This document shows, in pieces, positions 17,492-26,258 of a stretch of DNA of 64,000 nt; position 1 is the first letter of the stretch; the number at the start of each line of letters is the position of its first letter. Below the pieces are notes generated by a model, which was not told the origin of the DNA, made no database searches, and saw nothing but the letters and a program-made list of their open reading frames with translations. Source of the DNA: Streptomyces sp. L2 (GTDB taxonomy: Bacteria; Actinomycetota; Actinomycetes; Streptomycetales; Streptomycetaceae); NCBI RefSeq assembly GCF_004124325.1, contig NZ_QBDT01000001.1, positions 744,001 through 808,000 of the forward strand, read 5' to 3'. The translations under genes were made by a program, and so were the position numbers.

Positions 17492-18413
17492 GGCCGTACC
17501 TCTCCTCCGCCTTCCAGAAGTACACGAAGCCGCCGGCGAACACGGCCACGGCCCAGAACAGGGCGAGCGCCCACACGTGCGGCGGCAGGTTCGAGGCGCC
17601 GTAGCCGTCGATCAGCGCGTAGCGGATCAGGTCCATGTAGACGGCGGCCGGGTTGGCCTGGAGCGCCCGCGCGATCCACTCGGGGCGGCCCGCCAGCATC
17701 GTGGTGATGGAGAACATGACGCCGGACGCGTACATCCAGGTGCGCAGGATGAACGGCATCAGCTGCGCGAGGTCCGGGGTCTTGGCGCCCGCGCGGGCCA
17801 CGATCAGCGCGAGTCCCGTGTTGAACAGGAACTGCAGCGCCAGCGCGGGGATGATCAGCAGCCAGGACAGGCTCGGGTAGCTGCCGAAGCCGACCGCCAC
17901 GATGAACAGCACGATCATCGAGAACAGCAGCTGCTGGAGCTGCTGGAGCGCGAAGGAGACCGGCAGCGCCGCGCGCGGGAAGTGCAGGGCGCGGACCAGG
18001 CCGAGGTTGCCGGAGATCGCGCGGACGCCCGACAGCACCGAGCTCTGCGTGAACGTGAACACGAAGACGCCGGTGACCAGGAACGGGATGTACACGTCGT
18101 GGGACATGCCCCGGCTGGCCTTGAGGATCAGGCCGAAGATGAGGTAGTACACGGCCGCGTTCAGCAGCGGGGTCGCGACCTGCCACACCTGGCCGAGCTT
18201 CGCCTGGCTGTACTGGGCCGTCAGCTTCGCCTGGGAGAAGGCGAGGATGAAGTGGCGCCGTCCCCACAGCTGCCGGACGTACTCGCCGAGCGAGGGCCGG
18301 GCGCCGCTCACGGCGAGCCCGTACTTGTCGGCGAGCCGTGCCGCCGTCAGTCCCTCGTCGGGCGACGGGGCCGCGCTCACCGCGACGCCTCCGTCATGGG
18401 TTCTCTCACTCAC
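17484..18413 (-). CDS. ABC-2 exporter permease, TagG/Wzm type
   Basis: Membrane subunit of the exporter, 309 aa. After a soluble N-terminus of about 60 residues containing GEYVRQLWGRRHFILAFSQA, there are about six hydrophobic helices. The motif LGQVWQVATPLLNAAVYYLIFG is the first helix of ABC-2 polysaccharide permeases (shown in part; key residues LGxxW). It starts at GTG 18413 without a clear ribosome site. It pairs with the ATPase downstream. The transported substrate is presumably the product of the enzymes encoded upstream in the same operon. Confidence 0.88.
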   Translation of the reverse strand: MSERTHDGGVAVSAAPSPDEGLTAARLADKYGLAVSGARPSLGEYVRQLWGRRHFILAFSQAKLTAQYSQAKLGQVWQVATPLLNAAVYYLIFGLILKASRGMSHDVYIPFLVTGVFVFTFTQSSVLSGVRAISGNLGLVRALHFPRAALPVSFALQQLQQLLFSMIVLFIVAVGFGSYPSLSWLLIIPALALQFLFNTGLALIVARAGAKTPDLAQLMPFILRTWMYASGVMFSITTMLAGRPEWIARALQANPAAVYMDLIRYALIDGYGASNLPPHVWALALFWAVAVFAGGFVYFWKAEERYGRG

Positions 18414-18452
18414 AGGTGGAAACTTTCGTCCTCGAGTTCGTCTTCGAGCTTG

Positions 18453-19337
18453 TCAGATGATGGGGGGCCGGCCCAGTCGGGTCAGCCGCCACACCGTACG
18501 CCACCGCATGGGCCGGCGGGGACCGCAGGGGCTGGTCCAGCCCTCCCGGAAACCGCCGAACCAGGCCTTCAGGGCCGCTCCGGAGGGGCGGCGCGCCAGC
18601 GTGAGCAGCAGCCACACCCCGAGGTAGACCGGGACCAGCGGCGCGGGCAGGTTGCGGCGGGCGAGCCAGACCCGGTTGCGGGCGACCATGCGGTGGTAGA
18701 CCGCGTGCCGGGACGGAGCGGTCGTCGGGTGGAACAGCACCATGTCGGACCGGTAGTCGATCAGCCAGCCCGCGTCCAGGGCCCGCCACGCCAGGTCGGT
18801 CTCCTCGTGGGCGTAGAAGAACTCGTCCGGCAGGCCGCCGACCTCGGCGAAGACCCGGGTGCGCACCGCGTTGGCACCGCCGAGGAAGGTGGTGACCCGG
18901 GAGGAGCGCATCGGGTCGGAGGCACGCAGCCGCGGCACGTGCCGCCGCTGGGTGACACCGGTCTCCGGGTCGGCGATGCGGAAGCTGACGATGCCGAGCT
19001 TCGGGTCCGCGGCGAAGGCCTCCCGGCACAGTTCGGCGGTGTCGTCCTGGGCGAGCAGCCCGTCGTCGTCGAGGAAGAGCAGGACGTCGACGTCCTCGCC
19101 GCCGGGCCCGAAGGCCTCGATGCCGACGTTGCGCCCGCCGGGGATGCCCAGGTTCTCGGGCAGTTCGACGGTCCGCACGCCCGCGGGGACGTCCGGGACG
19201 GGCGAGCCGTTGCCGACGACGACGACCTCGACCGGGTCGCCCTTCTGCCGGGCGACCGAGTCGATCAGGGCGCGCAGTTCGTCGGGGCGGTTGCCCATGG
19301 TGATGATCACCGCGCCGACTTTGAGGCCGGAAGCCAT
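18453..19337 (-). CDS. glycosyltransferase family 2
   Basis: GT-A fold glycosyltransferase, 294 aa. The N-terminal motif is VGAVIITMGNRPDELRALID, the donor-binding region is DVDVLLFLDDDGLL (DxD-type), and EETDLAWRALDAGW is the catalytic-base and acceptor motif of the family. No strong transmembrane helix apart from a weak hydrophobic stretch at the C-terminus. The ATG at 19337 follows GAGGTGAG closely and lies 5 bp past the upstream CDP-alcohol protein stop. Neighbouring exporter genes suggest it adds sugars to an exported polymer or glycolipid. Confidence 0.88.
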   Translation of the reverse strand: MASGLKVGAVIITMGNRPDELRALIDSVARQKGDPVEVVVVGNGSPVPDVPAGVRTVELPENLGIPGGRNVGIEAFGPGGEDVDVLLFLDDDGLLAQDDTAELCREAFAADPKLGIVSFRIADPETGVTQRRHVPRLRASDPMRSSRVTTFLGGANAVRTRVFAEVGGLPDEFFYAHEETDLAWRALDAGWLIDYRSDMVLFHPTTAPSRHAVYHRMVARNRVWLARRNLPAPLVPVYLGVWLLLTLARRPSGAALKAWFGGFREGWTSPCGPRRPMRWRTVWRLTRLGRPPII

Positions 19338-19342
19338 CGCAC

Positions 19343-20122
19343 TCACCTCAGCCTGCTGGACGCGAGGATGGACACCAGGTGCAGAAGGGTCTGCAGTACG
19401 GCGATGCCGGCGAGGACGGCGGTGCCGAGCCGGGTGAAGAACAGGTCGCCGCGGATCTGGTCGATGATCGCGAGGACCAGGATCAGCAGGGCGGCCTCGA
19501 TGCCGAGGATCAGCCGGTGGAACTTCAGCGCGGAGGCGGCCCGGCGGGCCAGCGCCATGCCGGAGGAACGCGGCTCGGACGCCGCCTCCTTGACGGGCGG
19601 CCGCCCGGTCTGGTGCCGGGCGACACCCACCAGGTCGGTCTCGGCCTTGATCAGGATCGCGCCGAGCGCGGCGAGGGTGCCGAGGAAGGCCCACAGCCAG
19701 TCGATACGGCCCTCGCCCCACAGGTCGGCGGCGCGCAGCCCGAGTCCGACCAGGACGGCCGCGTCGGTCAGGTAGGCGCCGACCCGGTCGAGGTAGACCC
19801 CGGCCAGCGAGTACTGCTTGCGCCAGCGGGCGATCTCGCCGTCGACGCAGTCCAGCAGCAGGTACAGCTGGGTGGCGACGACACCGAGGACGGCGCCCGC
19901 GACGCCCGGCACCAGCAGGGCCGGGGTCGCGAGGACGCCGCAGACGGTCATCAGGTACGTGAGCTGGTTGGGCGTGATCCTGGTGTTCACCAGGAAGCGG
20001 TCGACGCGCAGGGACACCTCGCGCATGTAGAGGCGTCCCGCCCAGTGCTCACCGCTGCGCCGGTCCTTCACCCCGGCGGGGTGGACGACCGGTCTGAGTT
20101 CAGCTACCGATGGCCTTGACAT
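19343..20122 (-). CDS. CDP-alcohol phosphatidyltransferase family protein with altered active site
   Basis: Integral membrane protein of 259 aa with about six helices and the family signature DCVDGEIAR near residue 85, followed by GVYLDRVGAYL. The canonical pattern needs a fourth Asp four residues after LD; here that position is Ala (LDRVGA), so the usual catalytic base is missing. It may use another residue, or may be a subfamily feature. The ATG at 20122 lies inside the end of the dehydrogenase gene (23-bp overlap). By context it would transfer a phospho-alcohol from a CDP carrier made by the two enzymes encoded upstream. Confidence 0.82.
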   Translation of the reverse strand: MSRPSVAELRPVVHPAGVKDRRSGEHWAGRLYMREVSLRVDRFLVNTRITPNQLTYLMTVCGVLATPALLVPGVAGAVLGVVATQLYLLLDCVDGEIARWRKQYSLAGVYLDRVGAYLTDAAVLVGLGLRAADLWGEGRIDWLWAFLGTLAALGAILIKAETDLVGVARHQTGRPPVKEAASEPRSSGMALARRAASALKFHRLILGIEAALLILVLAIIDQIRGDLFFTRLGTAVLAGIAVLQTLLHLVSILASSRLR

Positions 20123-21161
20123 AGTCGGCGTAGATGTCCTTGATCTGGGTCGTCTTGAGGTCGAGGTGTTCGAGGATCGTGTAGCGGCCGGGCCTGGTCT
20201 CCGGGGCGAAGGCCACGGCGCGGACGAACTCGTCCACGGTGAAGCCGATCTCCTCCGGCAGCACCGGGAGGCCGTGCCGGCGCAGCACGGTGGCCATGTA
20301 CGCCGACTCCTCGTGCGCCCCGCGCAGGTACATCGCGAAGGCGGCGCCGAGGCCGCACTGCTCACCGTGGGCGGCGGCCCGCTTGGGGTAGAGCAGGTCG
20401 AAGGCGTGGTTGATCTCGTGGCAGGCGCCGGAGGACGGGCGGGAGTCGCCCGACACGGACATGGCGATACCGGTGAGGACCAGGGCCTCGGCCAGGACCT
20501 GGAGGAAGCCGTCGTCGCCGATGCCGCCGGGGTGGCGCAGCACCGCCTCGCCGGCCTGGCGGGCCATGGCGGCGGCGAGTCCGTCGATCTTCTCGCCGTT
20601 GACGCGGTGGGACAGTTCCCAGTCGGCGACGGCGGAGATGTTGGAGATGGCGTCGCCGATGCCCGAGCGGACGTACCGGACGGGTGCCTCGCGGATCACG
20701 TTGAGGTCGATGACGACCGCGATCGGGTTCGGCACCCCGTAGGAGCCGCGGCCCGCGTCGTTGTCGAGGGTCGCGACCGGTGAGCACAGGCCGTCGTGCG
20801 CGAGGTTGGTGGCGACGGCGACCAGCGGCAGGCCGACGCGGGCCGCGGCGAACTTGGCGCAGTCGATGATCTTGCCGCCGCCGAGGCCCACGACCGCGTC
20901 GTAGTGGCCGCCCTTCATGTCCCCCGCCAGGCGGACCGCGTCGTCGATGGTGCCGCCGCCGACCTCGTACCAGGTGGCGCCGGGCAGCGAGGGCGCGATG
21001 CGCTCGCGCAGCCGGGCGCCCGAACCGCCGCTGACGGCGATGGCGAGCCGGCCCGACTGCGAGATCCGCTCGTCGGCGAGGACGCATCCCAGGTCGTCGA
21101 GGGCACCCGCGCGGATGTCGACGACGACCGGTGAGGGGATGAGCCGGGTCAGTACTGGCAC
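20100..21161 (-). CDS. sn-glycerol-1-phosphate dehydrogenase-like enzyme (AraM/EgsA family)
   Basis: Fe-ADH fold NAD(P)-dependent dehydrogenase, 353 aa. VVGLGGGKIIDCAKFAA is the dinucleotide motif and ATNLAHDGLCSPVA matches the conserved (S/T)xxDG(I/F/L)xSP motif of glycerol-1-phosphate dehydrogenases. The metal ligands appear as Asp in AHDG, His in CHEINHAFD and His in AHGEQCG. The family reduces DHAP to G1P in archaea and some bacteria; other polyol phosphates are possible. The GTG start at 21161 lies in the end of the nucleotidyltransferase gene (13-bp overlap) with GGGAG 5 bp upstream. Confidence 0.85.
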   Translation of the reverse strand: MPVLTRLIPSPVVVDIRAGALDDLGCVLADERISQSGRLAIAVSGGSGARLRERIAPSLPGATWYEVGGGTIDDAVRLAGDMKGGHYDAVVGLGGGKIIDCAKFAAARVGLPLVAVATNLAHDGLCSPVATLDNDAGRGSYGVPNPIAVVIDLNVIREAPVRYVRSGIGDAISNISAVADWELSHRVNGEKIDGLAAAMARQAGEAVLRHPGGIGDDGFLQVLAEALVLTGIAMSVSGDSRPSSGACHEINHAFDLLYPKRAAAHGEQCGLGAAFAMYLRGAHEESAYMATVLRRHGLPVLPEEIGFTVDEFVRAVAFAPETRPGRYTILEHLDLKTTQIKDIYADYVKAIGS

Positions 21162-21901
21162 GCGATCTCCCGTCCCCGGGCGAGATCGTCGTGGTTGTCG
21201 ATCTCCACCCACGCGACGTCGCCGATCGGCGCAACGTCGATCCGGAAGCCGCGGTCGACCAGCTCCTGGTAGCCGTGCTCGTAGAACTGCTGCGGGTCGG
21301 CCTCGAAGACGGTCTTCAGCGCGTCGGCCAGCTCGGCCGCCGCGTCGCCCTCGATGAGGGTGACGCCGATGTACTCGCCGGTCGCCTCGGCCGGGTCCAT
21401 CAGCTTGGTGATCTTCGTCATGCCCTTGGCGGGGTCGACGACGACCTTCATCTCCTCGTCGGCCAGCGACTTCACCGTGTCCAGGGCGAGGATGATCTTC
21501 TTGCCCTCGCCGCGGGCCGCGAGCAGCGTCTTCTCGACGGAGACCGGGTGCACGGTGTCGCCGTTGGCGAGGATCACGCCGTCCTTGAGGGCGTCCCGGC
21601 CGCACCACAGGGAGTAGGCGTTGTTCCACTCCTCGGCCTTGTCGTTGTCGATGAGGGTCAGCTTGACGCCGTACTTCTGCTCCAGGGCGGCCTTGCGCTC
21701 GTACACGGCCTCCTTGCGGTAGCCGACGATGACCGCGACCTCGGTCAGACCGATCTCCGCGAAGTTCGCGAGGGTCAGGTCCAGAACCGTGGGCTCCCCC
21801 TCTATGCCCGCGGGGCCCACCGGCACCAGAGCCTTGGGGAGGCTGTCGGTGTAGGGGCGAAGACGCCGTCCGGCGCCGGCCGCCAGCACGAGGCCGATCA
21901 T
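21149..21901 (-). CDS. sugar/polyol-phosphate nucleotidyltransferase
   Basis: GT-A fold nucleotidyltransferase, 250 aa. The activator loop is LVLAAGAGRRLRPYTDSLPK, with the GxGxR and PK signatures, and TVHPVSVEKTLLA follows the LANGD metal motif. It resembles the cytidylyltransferase half of archaeal inositol-1-phosphate enzymes as well as glucose-1-phosphate thymidylyltransferases. With a dehydrogenase and CDP-alcohol transferases as neighbours, making a CDP-polyol is the likely role. Its ATG overlaps the stop of the upstream gene (ATGA, 21898-21901). Confidence 0.87.
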   Translation of the reverse strand: MIGLVLAAGAGRRLRPYTDSLPKALVPVGPAGIEGEPTVLDLTLANFAEIGLTEVAVIVGYRKEAVYERKAALEQKYGVKLTLIDNDKAEEWNNAYSLWCGRDALKDGVILANGDTVHPVSVEKTLLAARGEGKKIILALDTVKSLADEEMKVVVDPAKGMTKITKLMDPAEATGEYIGVTLIEGDAAAELADALKTVFEADPQQFYEHGYQELVDRGFRIDVAPIGDVAWVEIDNHDDLARGREIACQY

Positions 21902-23730
21902 GCGGGTTCTCCTTCATCGTGTACGGCTGGGGCTCCTGCGGAGACCCAGAAGCGGATGCTCTCGAAGAGCACCACGAGGGCGACGGCCACGGCGAGGACC
22001 GTGAGCGCGACCGTGAACTGTGCGGCGGTGAGCACCGCGGCGAGGACGGTGACGAGCAGCGTCCGCCCTTCGTGCCCCCCGATGGCGCGCACCAGCCCGG
22101 CCGGCGGCGCTCCGGCGTTGCCGCGGATGCGGTACACCGTGTCGTAGTGATGGTAGGCGACCGCCGCGACCAGGCCGAAGGCCGCGGGGAGGGCCCCAGG
22201 CACGTCCGCGTGGGCCGCCAGGATCAGCACGGTGCCGTACTCGGCGGCACGGAAGAGGGGCGGGACCAGCCAGTCGAGGGCGCCCTTGAGGGGGCCCGCG
22301 ACGGCGAGGGCCGAGGTGAGGACGTAGAGCACGGCTCCGGCGACGGGCAGCGGCCCGCCGAAGCCGGTCAGCGCCGAGCAGGCCGTGACGGCGGCGCCGC
22401 CCAGCAGCGCGACGGCGGGCACGGCGAGGCCGGGCAGCCGCTTCCCGGACACCCGGGCCACGGCCTGCGCGAGGGGACCCGAGTCGGCCAGATCCGCCAG
22501 CGCCCGCGCCGCCCGGTCGGTGCGCCGCGCCTTCCGCGTCAGCGTGCGCAGCACCCGGCCGGCGGTGGTGTAGGTCGCGGCGAACGCACAGCCGATCAGG
22601 AGGACGTAGAAGGTGATCCGGGGGGTGGTGACGGCGGTGAGGACCGCGATCATCGCCCAGCGTTCACCGATCGGCAGGACGATCATCCGGCGCAGCCAGA
22701 CCGTCCAGCCGACGCTGTCCAGCTTGTCGGAGAGGGCGGCGGTGGGGCTGGTGTTGGCGGTCGCGTCGTGGTTGGCCTCGTTGAAGGAGAAGTCCACGAC
22801 GTGCCGGCAGGTCTGCAGGACCATCGCGCCGAGGGCGAGGGCCCACACGTCGTCGCCGCCCCGGGCCGCGCCGAGGGCGAGGCCGGCGTAGTAGGCGTAC
22901 TCCTTGGCCCGGTCGAAGGTGGCGTCGAGCCAGGCGCCGAGCGTGGAGTACTTCAGCGCGTAGCGGGCGAGCTGGCCGTCGGTGCAGTCCAGCACGAACG
23001 ACGCGATCAGCAGCACACCGGCCGCGACGAACCCGCCGCGGCTGCCGGTCGCCGCGCAGCCGGCCGCGATCAGGGCGGTGAGCAGCGAGGCGGTGGTGAC
23101 CTGGTTCGGGGTGAGGCCGCGGCGGGCACACCAGCGGGCCAGGTAGCGCGAGTACGGGCTGATGCAGAAGGTGGTGAAGAAGCCGTCGCGGGACTTGACG
23201 GCCGACTTCAGGCGTACGGCCTCCTCGTCGACGGCCGCGACGGCCTGCCGCGCCTCGTTGCGGGCCTGCGGGTCCGCGGGGACGGCGGCGACGAGGCTGC
23301 CCAGTTCCGGGCGGTGCACGGCACTGCCGTCGGCGTCGAGGGCGGTGCCGACGCGGTCGGCGAGACTTTCTACGTCCCCCAGGGTCGACCGCACCCCCGT
23401 GGGGGATCCGGTACCGGCCGTGCCGCCGCCGGAGGTCTCGCGGGCCATGGCCCGGGTCAGCGCCTGCCGGGCGGCGGGCTGGGCGGTGACGGCACCGGTG
23501 ACCGCGGCGAGCGGGAAGCGGGGGTCGGTGAGGCCGAGGCGCAGCGCGTGGGTGTGTCCGACGAAGCGGGCGTCGACGAGGGCCACGCGCCGGTCACCGG
23601 GGACGGCCGCGAGCAGGGTCTCCGCCTCGGCGGCGTCGGCGGCCACTCGCACGTCGAAGCCGAGGGACCGCAGATCGTTCTCGAGGGACGATCCGGGGAC
23701 CGGCTGACCGGTGACGATGGCGGTCGACAA
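21898..23730 (-). CDS. large CDP-alcohol phosphatidyltransferase, DUF5941 type
   Basis: A 610-aa membrane protein. Residues about 1-150 are soluble and resemble a degenerate nucleotide-binding or receiver-like domain. The CDP-alcohol transferase core follows at about residues 190-400, with the complete signature DCTDGQLAR, eight residues, GAWLDATFDR, so all four catalytic aspartates are present. A C-terminal helical domain (roughly 420-600) corresponds to DUF5941. The start is TTG at 23730 (GGGAG 9 bp upstream), a rare choice. It heads the seven-gene minus-strand operon and is divergent from galE. Confidence 0.84.
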   Translation of the reverse strand: MSTAIVTGQPVPGSSLENDLRSLGFDVRVAADAAEAETLLAAVPGDRRVALVDARFVGHTHALRLGLTDPRFPLAAVTGAVTAQPAARQALTRAMARETSGGGTAGTGSPTGVRSTLGDVESLADRVGTALDADGSAVHRPELGSLVAAVPADPQARNEARQAVAAVDEEAVRLKSAVKSRDGFFTTFCISPYSRYLARWCARRGLTPNQVTTASLLTALIAAGCAATGSRGGFVAAGVLLIASFVLDCTDGQLARYALKYSTLGAWLDATFDRAKEYAYYAGLALGAARGGDDVWALALGAMVLQTCRHVVDFSFNEANHDATANTSPTAALSDKLDSVGWTVWLRRMIVLPIGERWAMIAVLTAVTTPRITFYVLLIGCAFAATYTTAGRVLRTLTRKARRTDRAARALADLADSGPLAQAVARVSGKRLPGLAVPAVALLGGAAVTACSALTGFGGPLPVAGAVLYVLTSALAVAGPLKGALDWLVPPLFRAAEYGTVLILAAHADVPGALPAAFGLVAAVAYHHYDTVYRIRGNAGAPPAGLVRAIGGHEGRTLLVTVLAAVLTAAQFTVALTVLAVAVALVVLFESIRFWVSAGAPAVHDEGEPA

Positions 23731-24008
23731 CCGAACTCACTCCCTGGGTGCCGGCGTGTCGACGCCGGTCTGCTGCGTGGTGGGGCACCCTTGCTGCGCG
23801 GCACCCGGGCGGCTTGTCGGCAGAGGCTATCGGATGCCGCGAGACCTCGGTTCACCGGCCGTTCACGGGCCGGCCCACGGTTGCCGCCCCGGCCGTTGCC
23901 GAGATCATCATCGGGGATCCGGGGGCCGCCCGACAAACCCGAGGGCGCAGATCCGGGCATCGGGGACATGGGCGTGGGGGCGGATTCCGCGGCATAGGGT
24001 GGGCGACC
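23731..24008. promoter_or_regulatory. divergent promoter region between the CDP-alcohol operon and galE
   Basis: A 278-bp intergenic stretch. It contains CCGGCGT-GTCG-ACGCCGG (23751-23768), a perfect 7-bp inverted repeat about 20 bp upstream of the TTG start. I see no convincing -35/-10 pair. Nothing else is recognised. Confidence 0.4.
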
Positions 24009-24980
24009 ATGACGTGGCTGATCACCGGCGGGGCCGGATACATCGGGGCGCACGTGGCGCGGGTCATGGCCGGGGCCGGGGAGCGCGTGGTGGCGCTGGA
24101 CGACCTGTCGTCCGCCGTGCCGGAGCGGCTGCCCGCCGAGGTTCCGCTGGTGAGGGGCTCCACACTGGACGGGGAGCTGCTGGGGCGGGTCTTCGCCGAG
24201 TACGGCGTGACGGGCGTGGTGCATCTCGCGGCGCGCAAGCAGGTCGCCGAGTCGGTCGCCGAGCCGGTCCGGTACTACCGGGAGAACGTGGGCGGTCTGG
24301 CCACCCTGCTGGACGCCGTGGCCGGCGCCGGGATCCGGCGGCTGGTCTTCTCCTCGTCGGCGGCCGTGTACGGCAACCCGGACGTGGACCTGATCACCGA
24401 GGACACCCCGTGCGCGCCGGTCAACCCGTACGGCGAGACGAAGCTGGCCGGGGAGTGGCTGGTGCGGGCCGCCGGGCGGGCGCACGGGATCTCGACGGTG
24501 TGCCTGCGCTACTTCAACGTGGCGGGCGCGGCCGCGCCGGAACTCGCGGACACCGGGGTGTTCAACATCGTGCCGATGGTCTTCGACCGGCTCACCCGTG
24601 ACGAGGCCCCGCGGATCTTCGGCGGCGACTACCCGACGCCGGACGGCACCTGTGTGCGGGACTACATCCACGTGGCCGACCTCGCCGAGGCGCACCTCGC
24701 GGCCGCGCGCCGGCTCACCGGGGAGGACCACGGCGGCGATCTCACGCTGAACATCGGCCGCGGCGAGGGCGTCTCGGTGCGGGAGCTGATCACGGTCATC
24801 GGCGAGGTCACCGGCGACCGCCGCGCCCCCGTGATGGAGGCCCGCCGTCCCGGCGACGCGCCGCGCGCGGTCGCCTCCGCCGAGCGGGCCGCGAAGACCC
24901 TGGACTGGCGGGCCCGGCGCGGGGTGCGCGAGATGGTGGAGTCGGCCTGGGAGGGCTGGCGGCTGCACCACTGCCAGTGA
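24009..24980 (+). CDS. galE: UDP-glucose 4-epimerase
   Basis: Short-chain dehydrogenase-fold epimerase that interconverts UDP-glucose and UDP-galactose, 323 aa. The NAD motif is LITGGAGYIGAH at the N-terminus, SSSAAVYGNPD carries the catalytic Ser, and NPYGETKLAGE the YxxxK pair. The substrate-binding region RYFNVAGA and VRDYIHVADLAEAHL are standard. The ATG at 24009 sets the N-terminus right at the NAD motif. It may supply UDP-galactose to the neighbouring divergent surface-polymer operon. Confidence 0.93.
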   Translation: MTWLITGGAGYIGAHVARVMAGAGERVVALDDLSSAVPERLPAEVPLVRGSTLDGELLGRVFAEYGVTGVVHLAARKQVAESVAEPVRYYRENVGGLATLLDAVAGAGIRRLVFSSSAAVYGNPDVDLITEDTPCAPVNPYGETKLAGEWLVRAAGRAHGISTVCLRYFNVAGAAAPELADTGVFNIVPMVFDRLTRDEAPRIFGGDYPTPDGTCVRDYIHVADLAEAHLAAARRLTGEDHGGDLTLNIGRGEGVSVRELITVIGEVTGDRRAPVMEARRPGDAPRAVASAERAAKTLDWRARRGVREMVESAWEGWRLHHCQ

Positions 24981-24989
24981 GACGCCGGC

Positions 24990-25024
24990 GCCCTGACCTG
25001 CGGTTGGTTTGCCCAGGTCAGGGC
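24990..25024 (+). terminator. terminator after galE
   Basis: GCCCTGACCTG (24990-25000) and CAGGTCAGGGC (25014-25024) form a perfect 11-bp stem with a 13-nt loop, starting 10 bp after the galE stop. Confidence 0.78.
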
Positions 25025-25124
25025 ACATGACAACGGTGTTCAGTGCCGCGTTGCCCGATACCCCCCACCCGTAGTTGACTGGCCTTCCGGACCGAACGCG
25101 GAAGAGGCGGAAGAGGCGGTTTTC

Positions 25125-26066
25125 ATGGGGGCTGGGCACGACCACGGGCACGCGCACACCCACGTGCCGGCCACGGGTACGGCCACGGCCGCGTACCGGG
25201 GACGGCTGCGCGTCGCGCTGGCGATCACGCTGGGCATCATGATCGTGGAGATCGTGGGCGGACTGCTCGCGGACTCCCTGGCGCTCATCGCGGACGCGGC
25301 GCACATGGCGACGGACGCGCTGGGCCTCGGCATGGCGCTGCTCGCCGTGCACTTCGCGAACCGCCCGCCGAGCACGAACCGCACCTTCGGGTTCGCGCGC
25401 GCCGAGATCCTCGCCGCCCTGGCCAACTGCCTGCTGCTGCTCGGCGTGGGCGGCTATGTGCTGTACGAGGCGGCGCAGCGGTTCGTGACGCCCGCGGACA
25501 CCCGGGGCGGCCTGATGGTCGTGTTCGGTCTGATCGGCCTGGTGGCGAATTCCGTGTCGCTGACGCTGCTGATGCGCGGGCAGAAGGAGAGCCTGAACGT
25601 GCGCGGCGCCTTCCTGGAGGTGGCGGCGGACGCGCTGGGCTCGGTGGCGGTGCTGATCTCGGCGGCGGTGATCCTGACCACCGGCTGGCAGACGGCCGAC
25701 CCGGTGGCCTCGCTGGTGATCGGCCTGATGATCGTGCCGCGGACGCTGAAGCTGCTGCGCGAGACGCTGGACGTGCTGCTGGAGGCGGCGCCGAAGGACG
25801 TCGACATGGCCGAGGTGCGGGCGCACATCCTGGACCTGGACGGCGTGGAGGACGTGCACGACCTGCACGCCTGGACGATCACCTCGGGCCTGCCGGTGCT
25901 GTCCGCGCACGTGGTGGTCAGCTCGGAGGTGCTGAACGCGATCGGCAACGAGAAGATGCTGCACGAGCTGCAGGGCTGCCTGGGCGACCACTTCGACGTG
26001 GAGCACTGCACGTTCCAGCTGGAGCCGGGCGGGCACGCGGAGCACGAGGCCCGGCTCTGCCACTGA
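25125..26066 (+). CDS. cation diffusion facilitator (Zn/Cd/Co efflux)
   Basis: Proton-coupled metal exporter of the inner membrane, 313 aa. The N-terminus is His-rich (GAGHDHGHAHTH). Six helices follow, with the binding-site sequence IADAAHMATDAL (HxxxD) in helix 2 and AADALGSVAVLI in helix 5. The C-terminal cytoplasmic metallochaperone-like domain covers about residues 210-313 (DLHAWTITSG) and ends in Cys-His. The likely substrate is zinc. The gene stands alone between galE and idi. Confidence 0.93.
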   Translation: MGAGHDHGHAHTHVPATGTATAAYRGRLRVALAITLGIMIVEIVGGLLADSLALIADAAHMATDALGLGMALLAVHFANRPPSTNRTFGFARAEILAALANCLLLLGVGGYVLYEAAQRFVTPADTRGGLMVVFGLIGLVANSVSLTLLMRGQKESLNVRGAFLEVAADALGSVAVLISAAVILTTGWQTADPVASLVIGLMIVPRTLKLLRETLDVLLEAAPKDVDMAEVRAHILDLDGVEDVHDLHAWTITSGLPVLSAHVVVSSEVLNAIGNEKMLHELQGCLGDHFDVEHCTFQLEPGGHAEHEARLCH

Positions 26067-26258
26067 GGGCGTCCGGGCGCGCTCAGGTGTTCGACGGCCC
26101 GGGAATGTTCCGTGGCGGCGGGCGCCGGGCACGATGATCTACCGGGTCCCGCGTCCGGCATCGCACCGCGCGCGGGACATGCGGACGTGCGGGAAGTGCC
26201 GGGAGTGCCGGATTCGTACGGCAGACTTGGGGTGCGAAGACCGAGGCGAAGGATGGGT

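Noticed and set aside
24990..25024. Operator for the CDF gene
   Set aside because: An 11-bp stem directly after the galE stop is better explained as a terminator.
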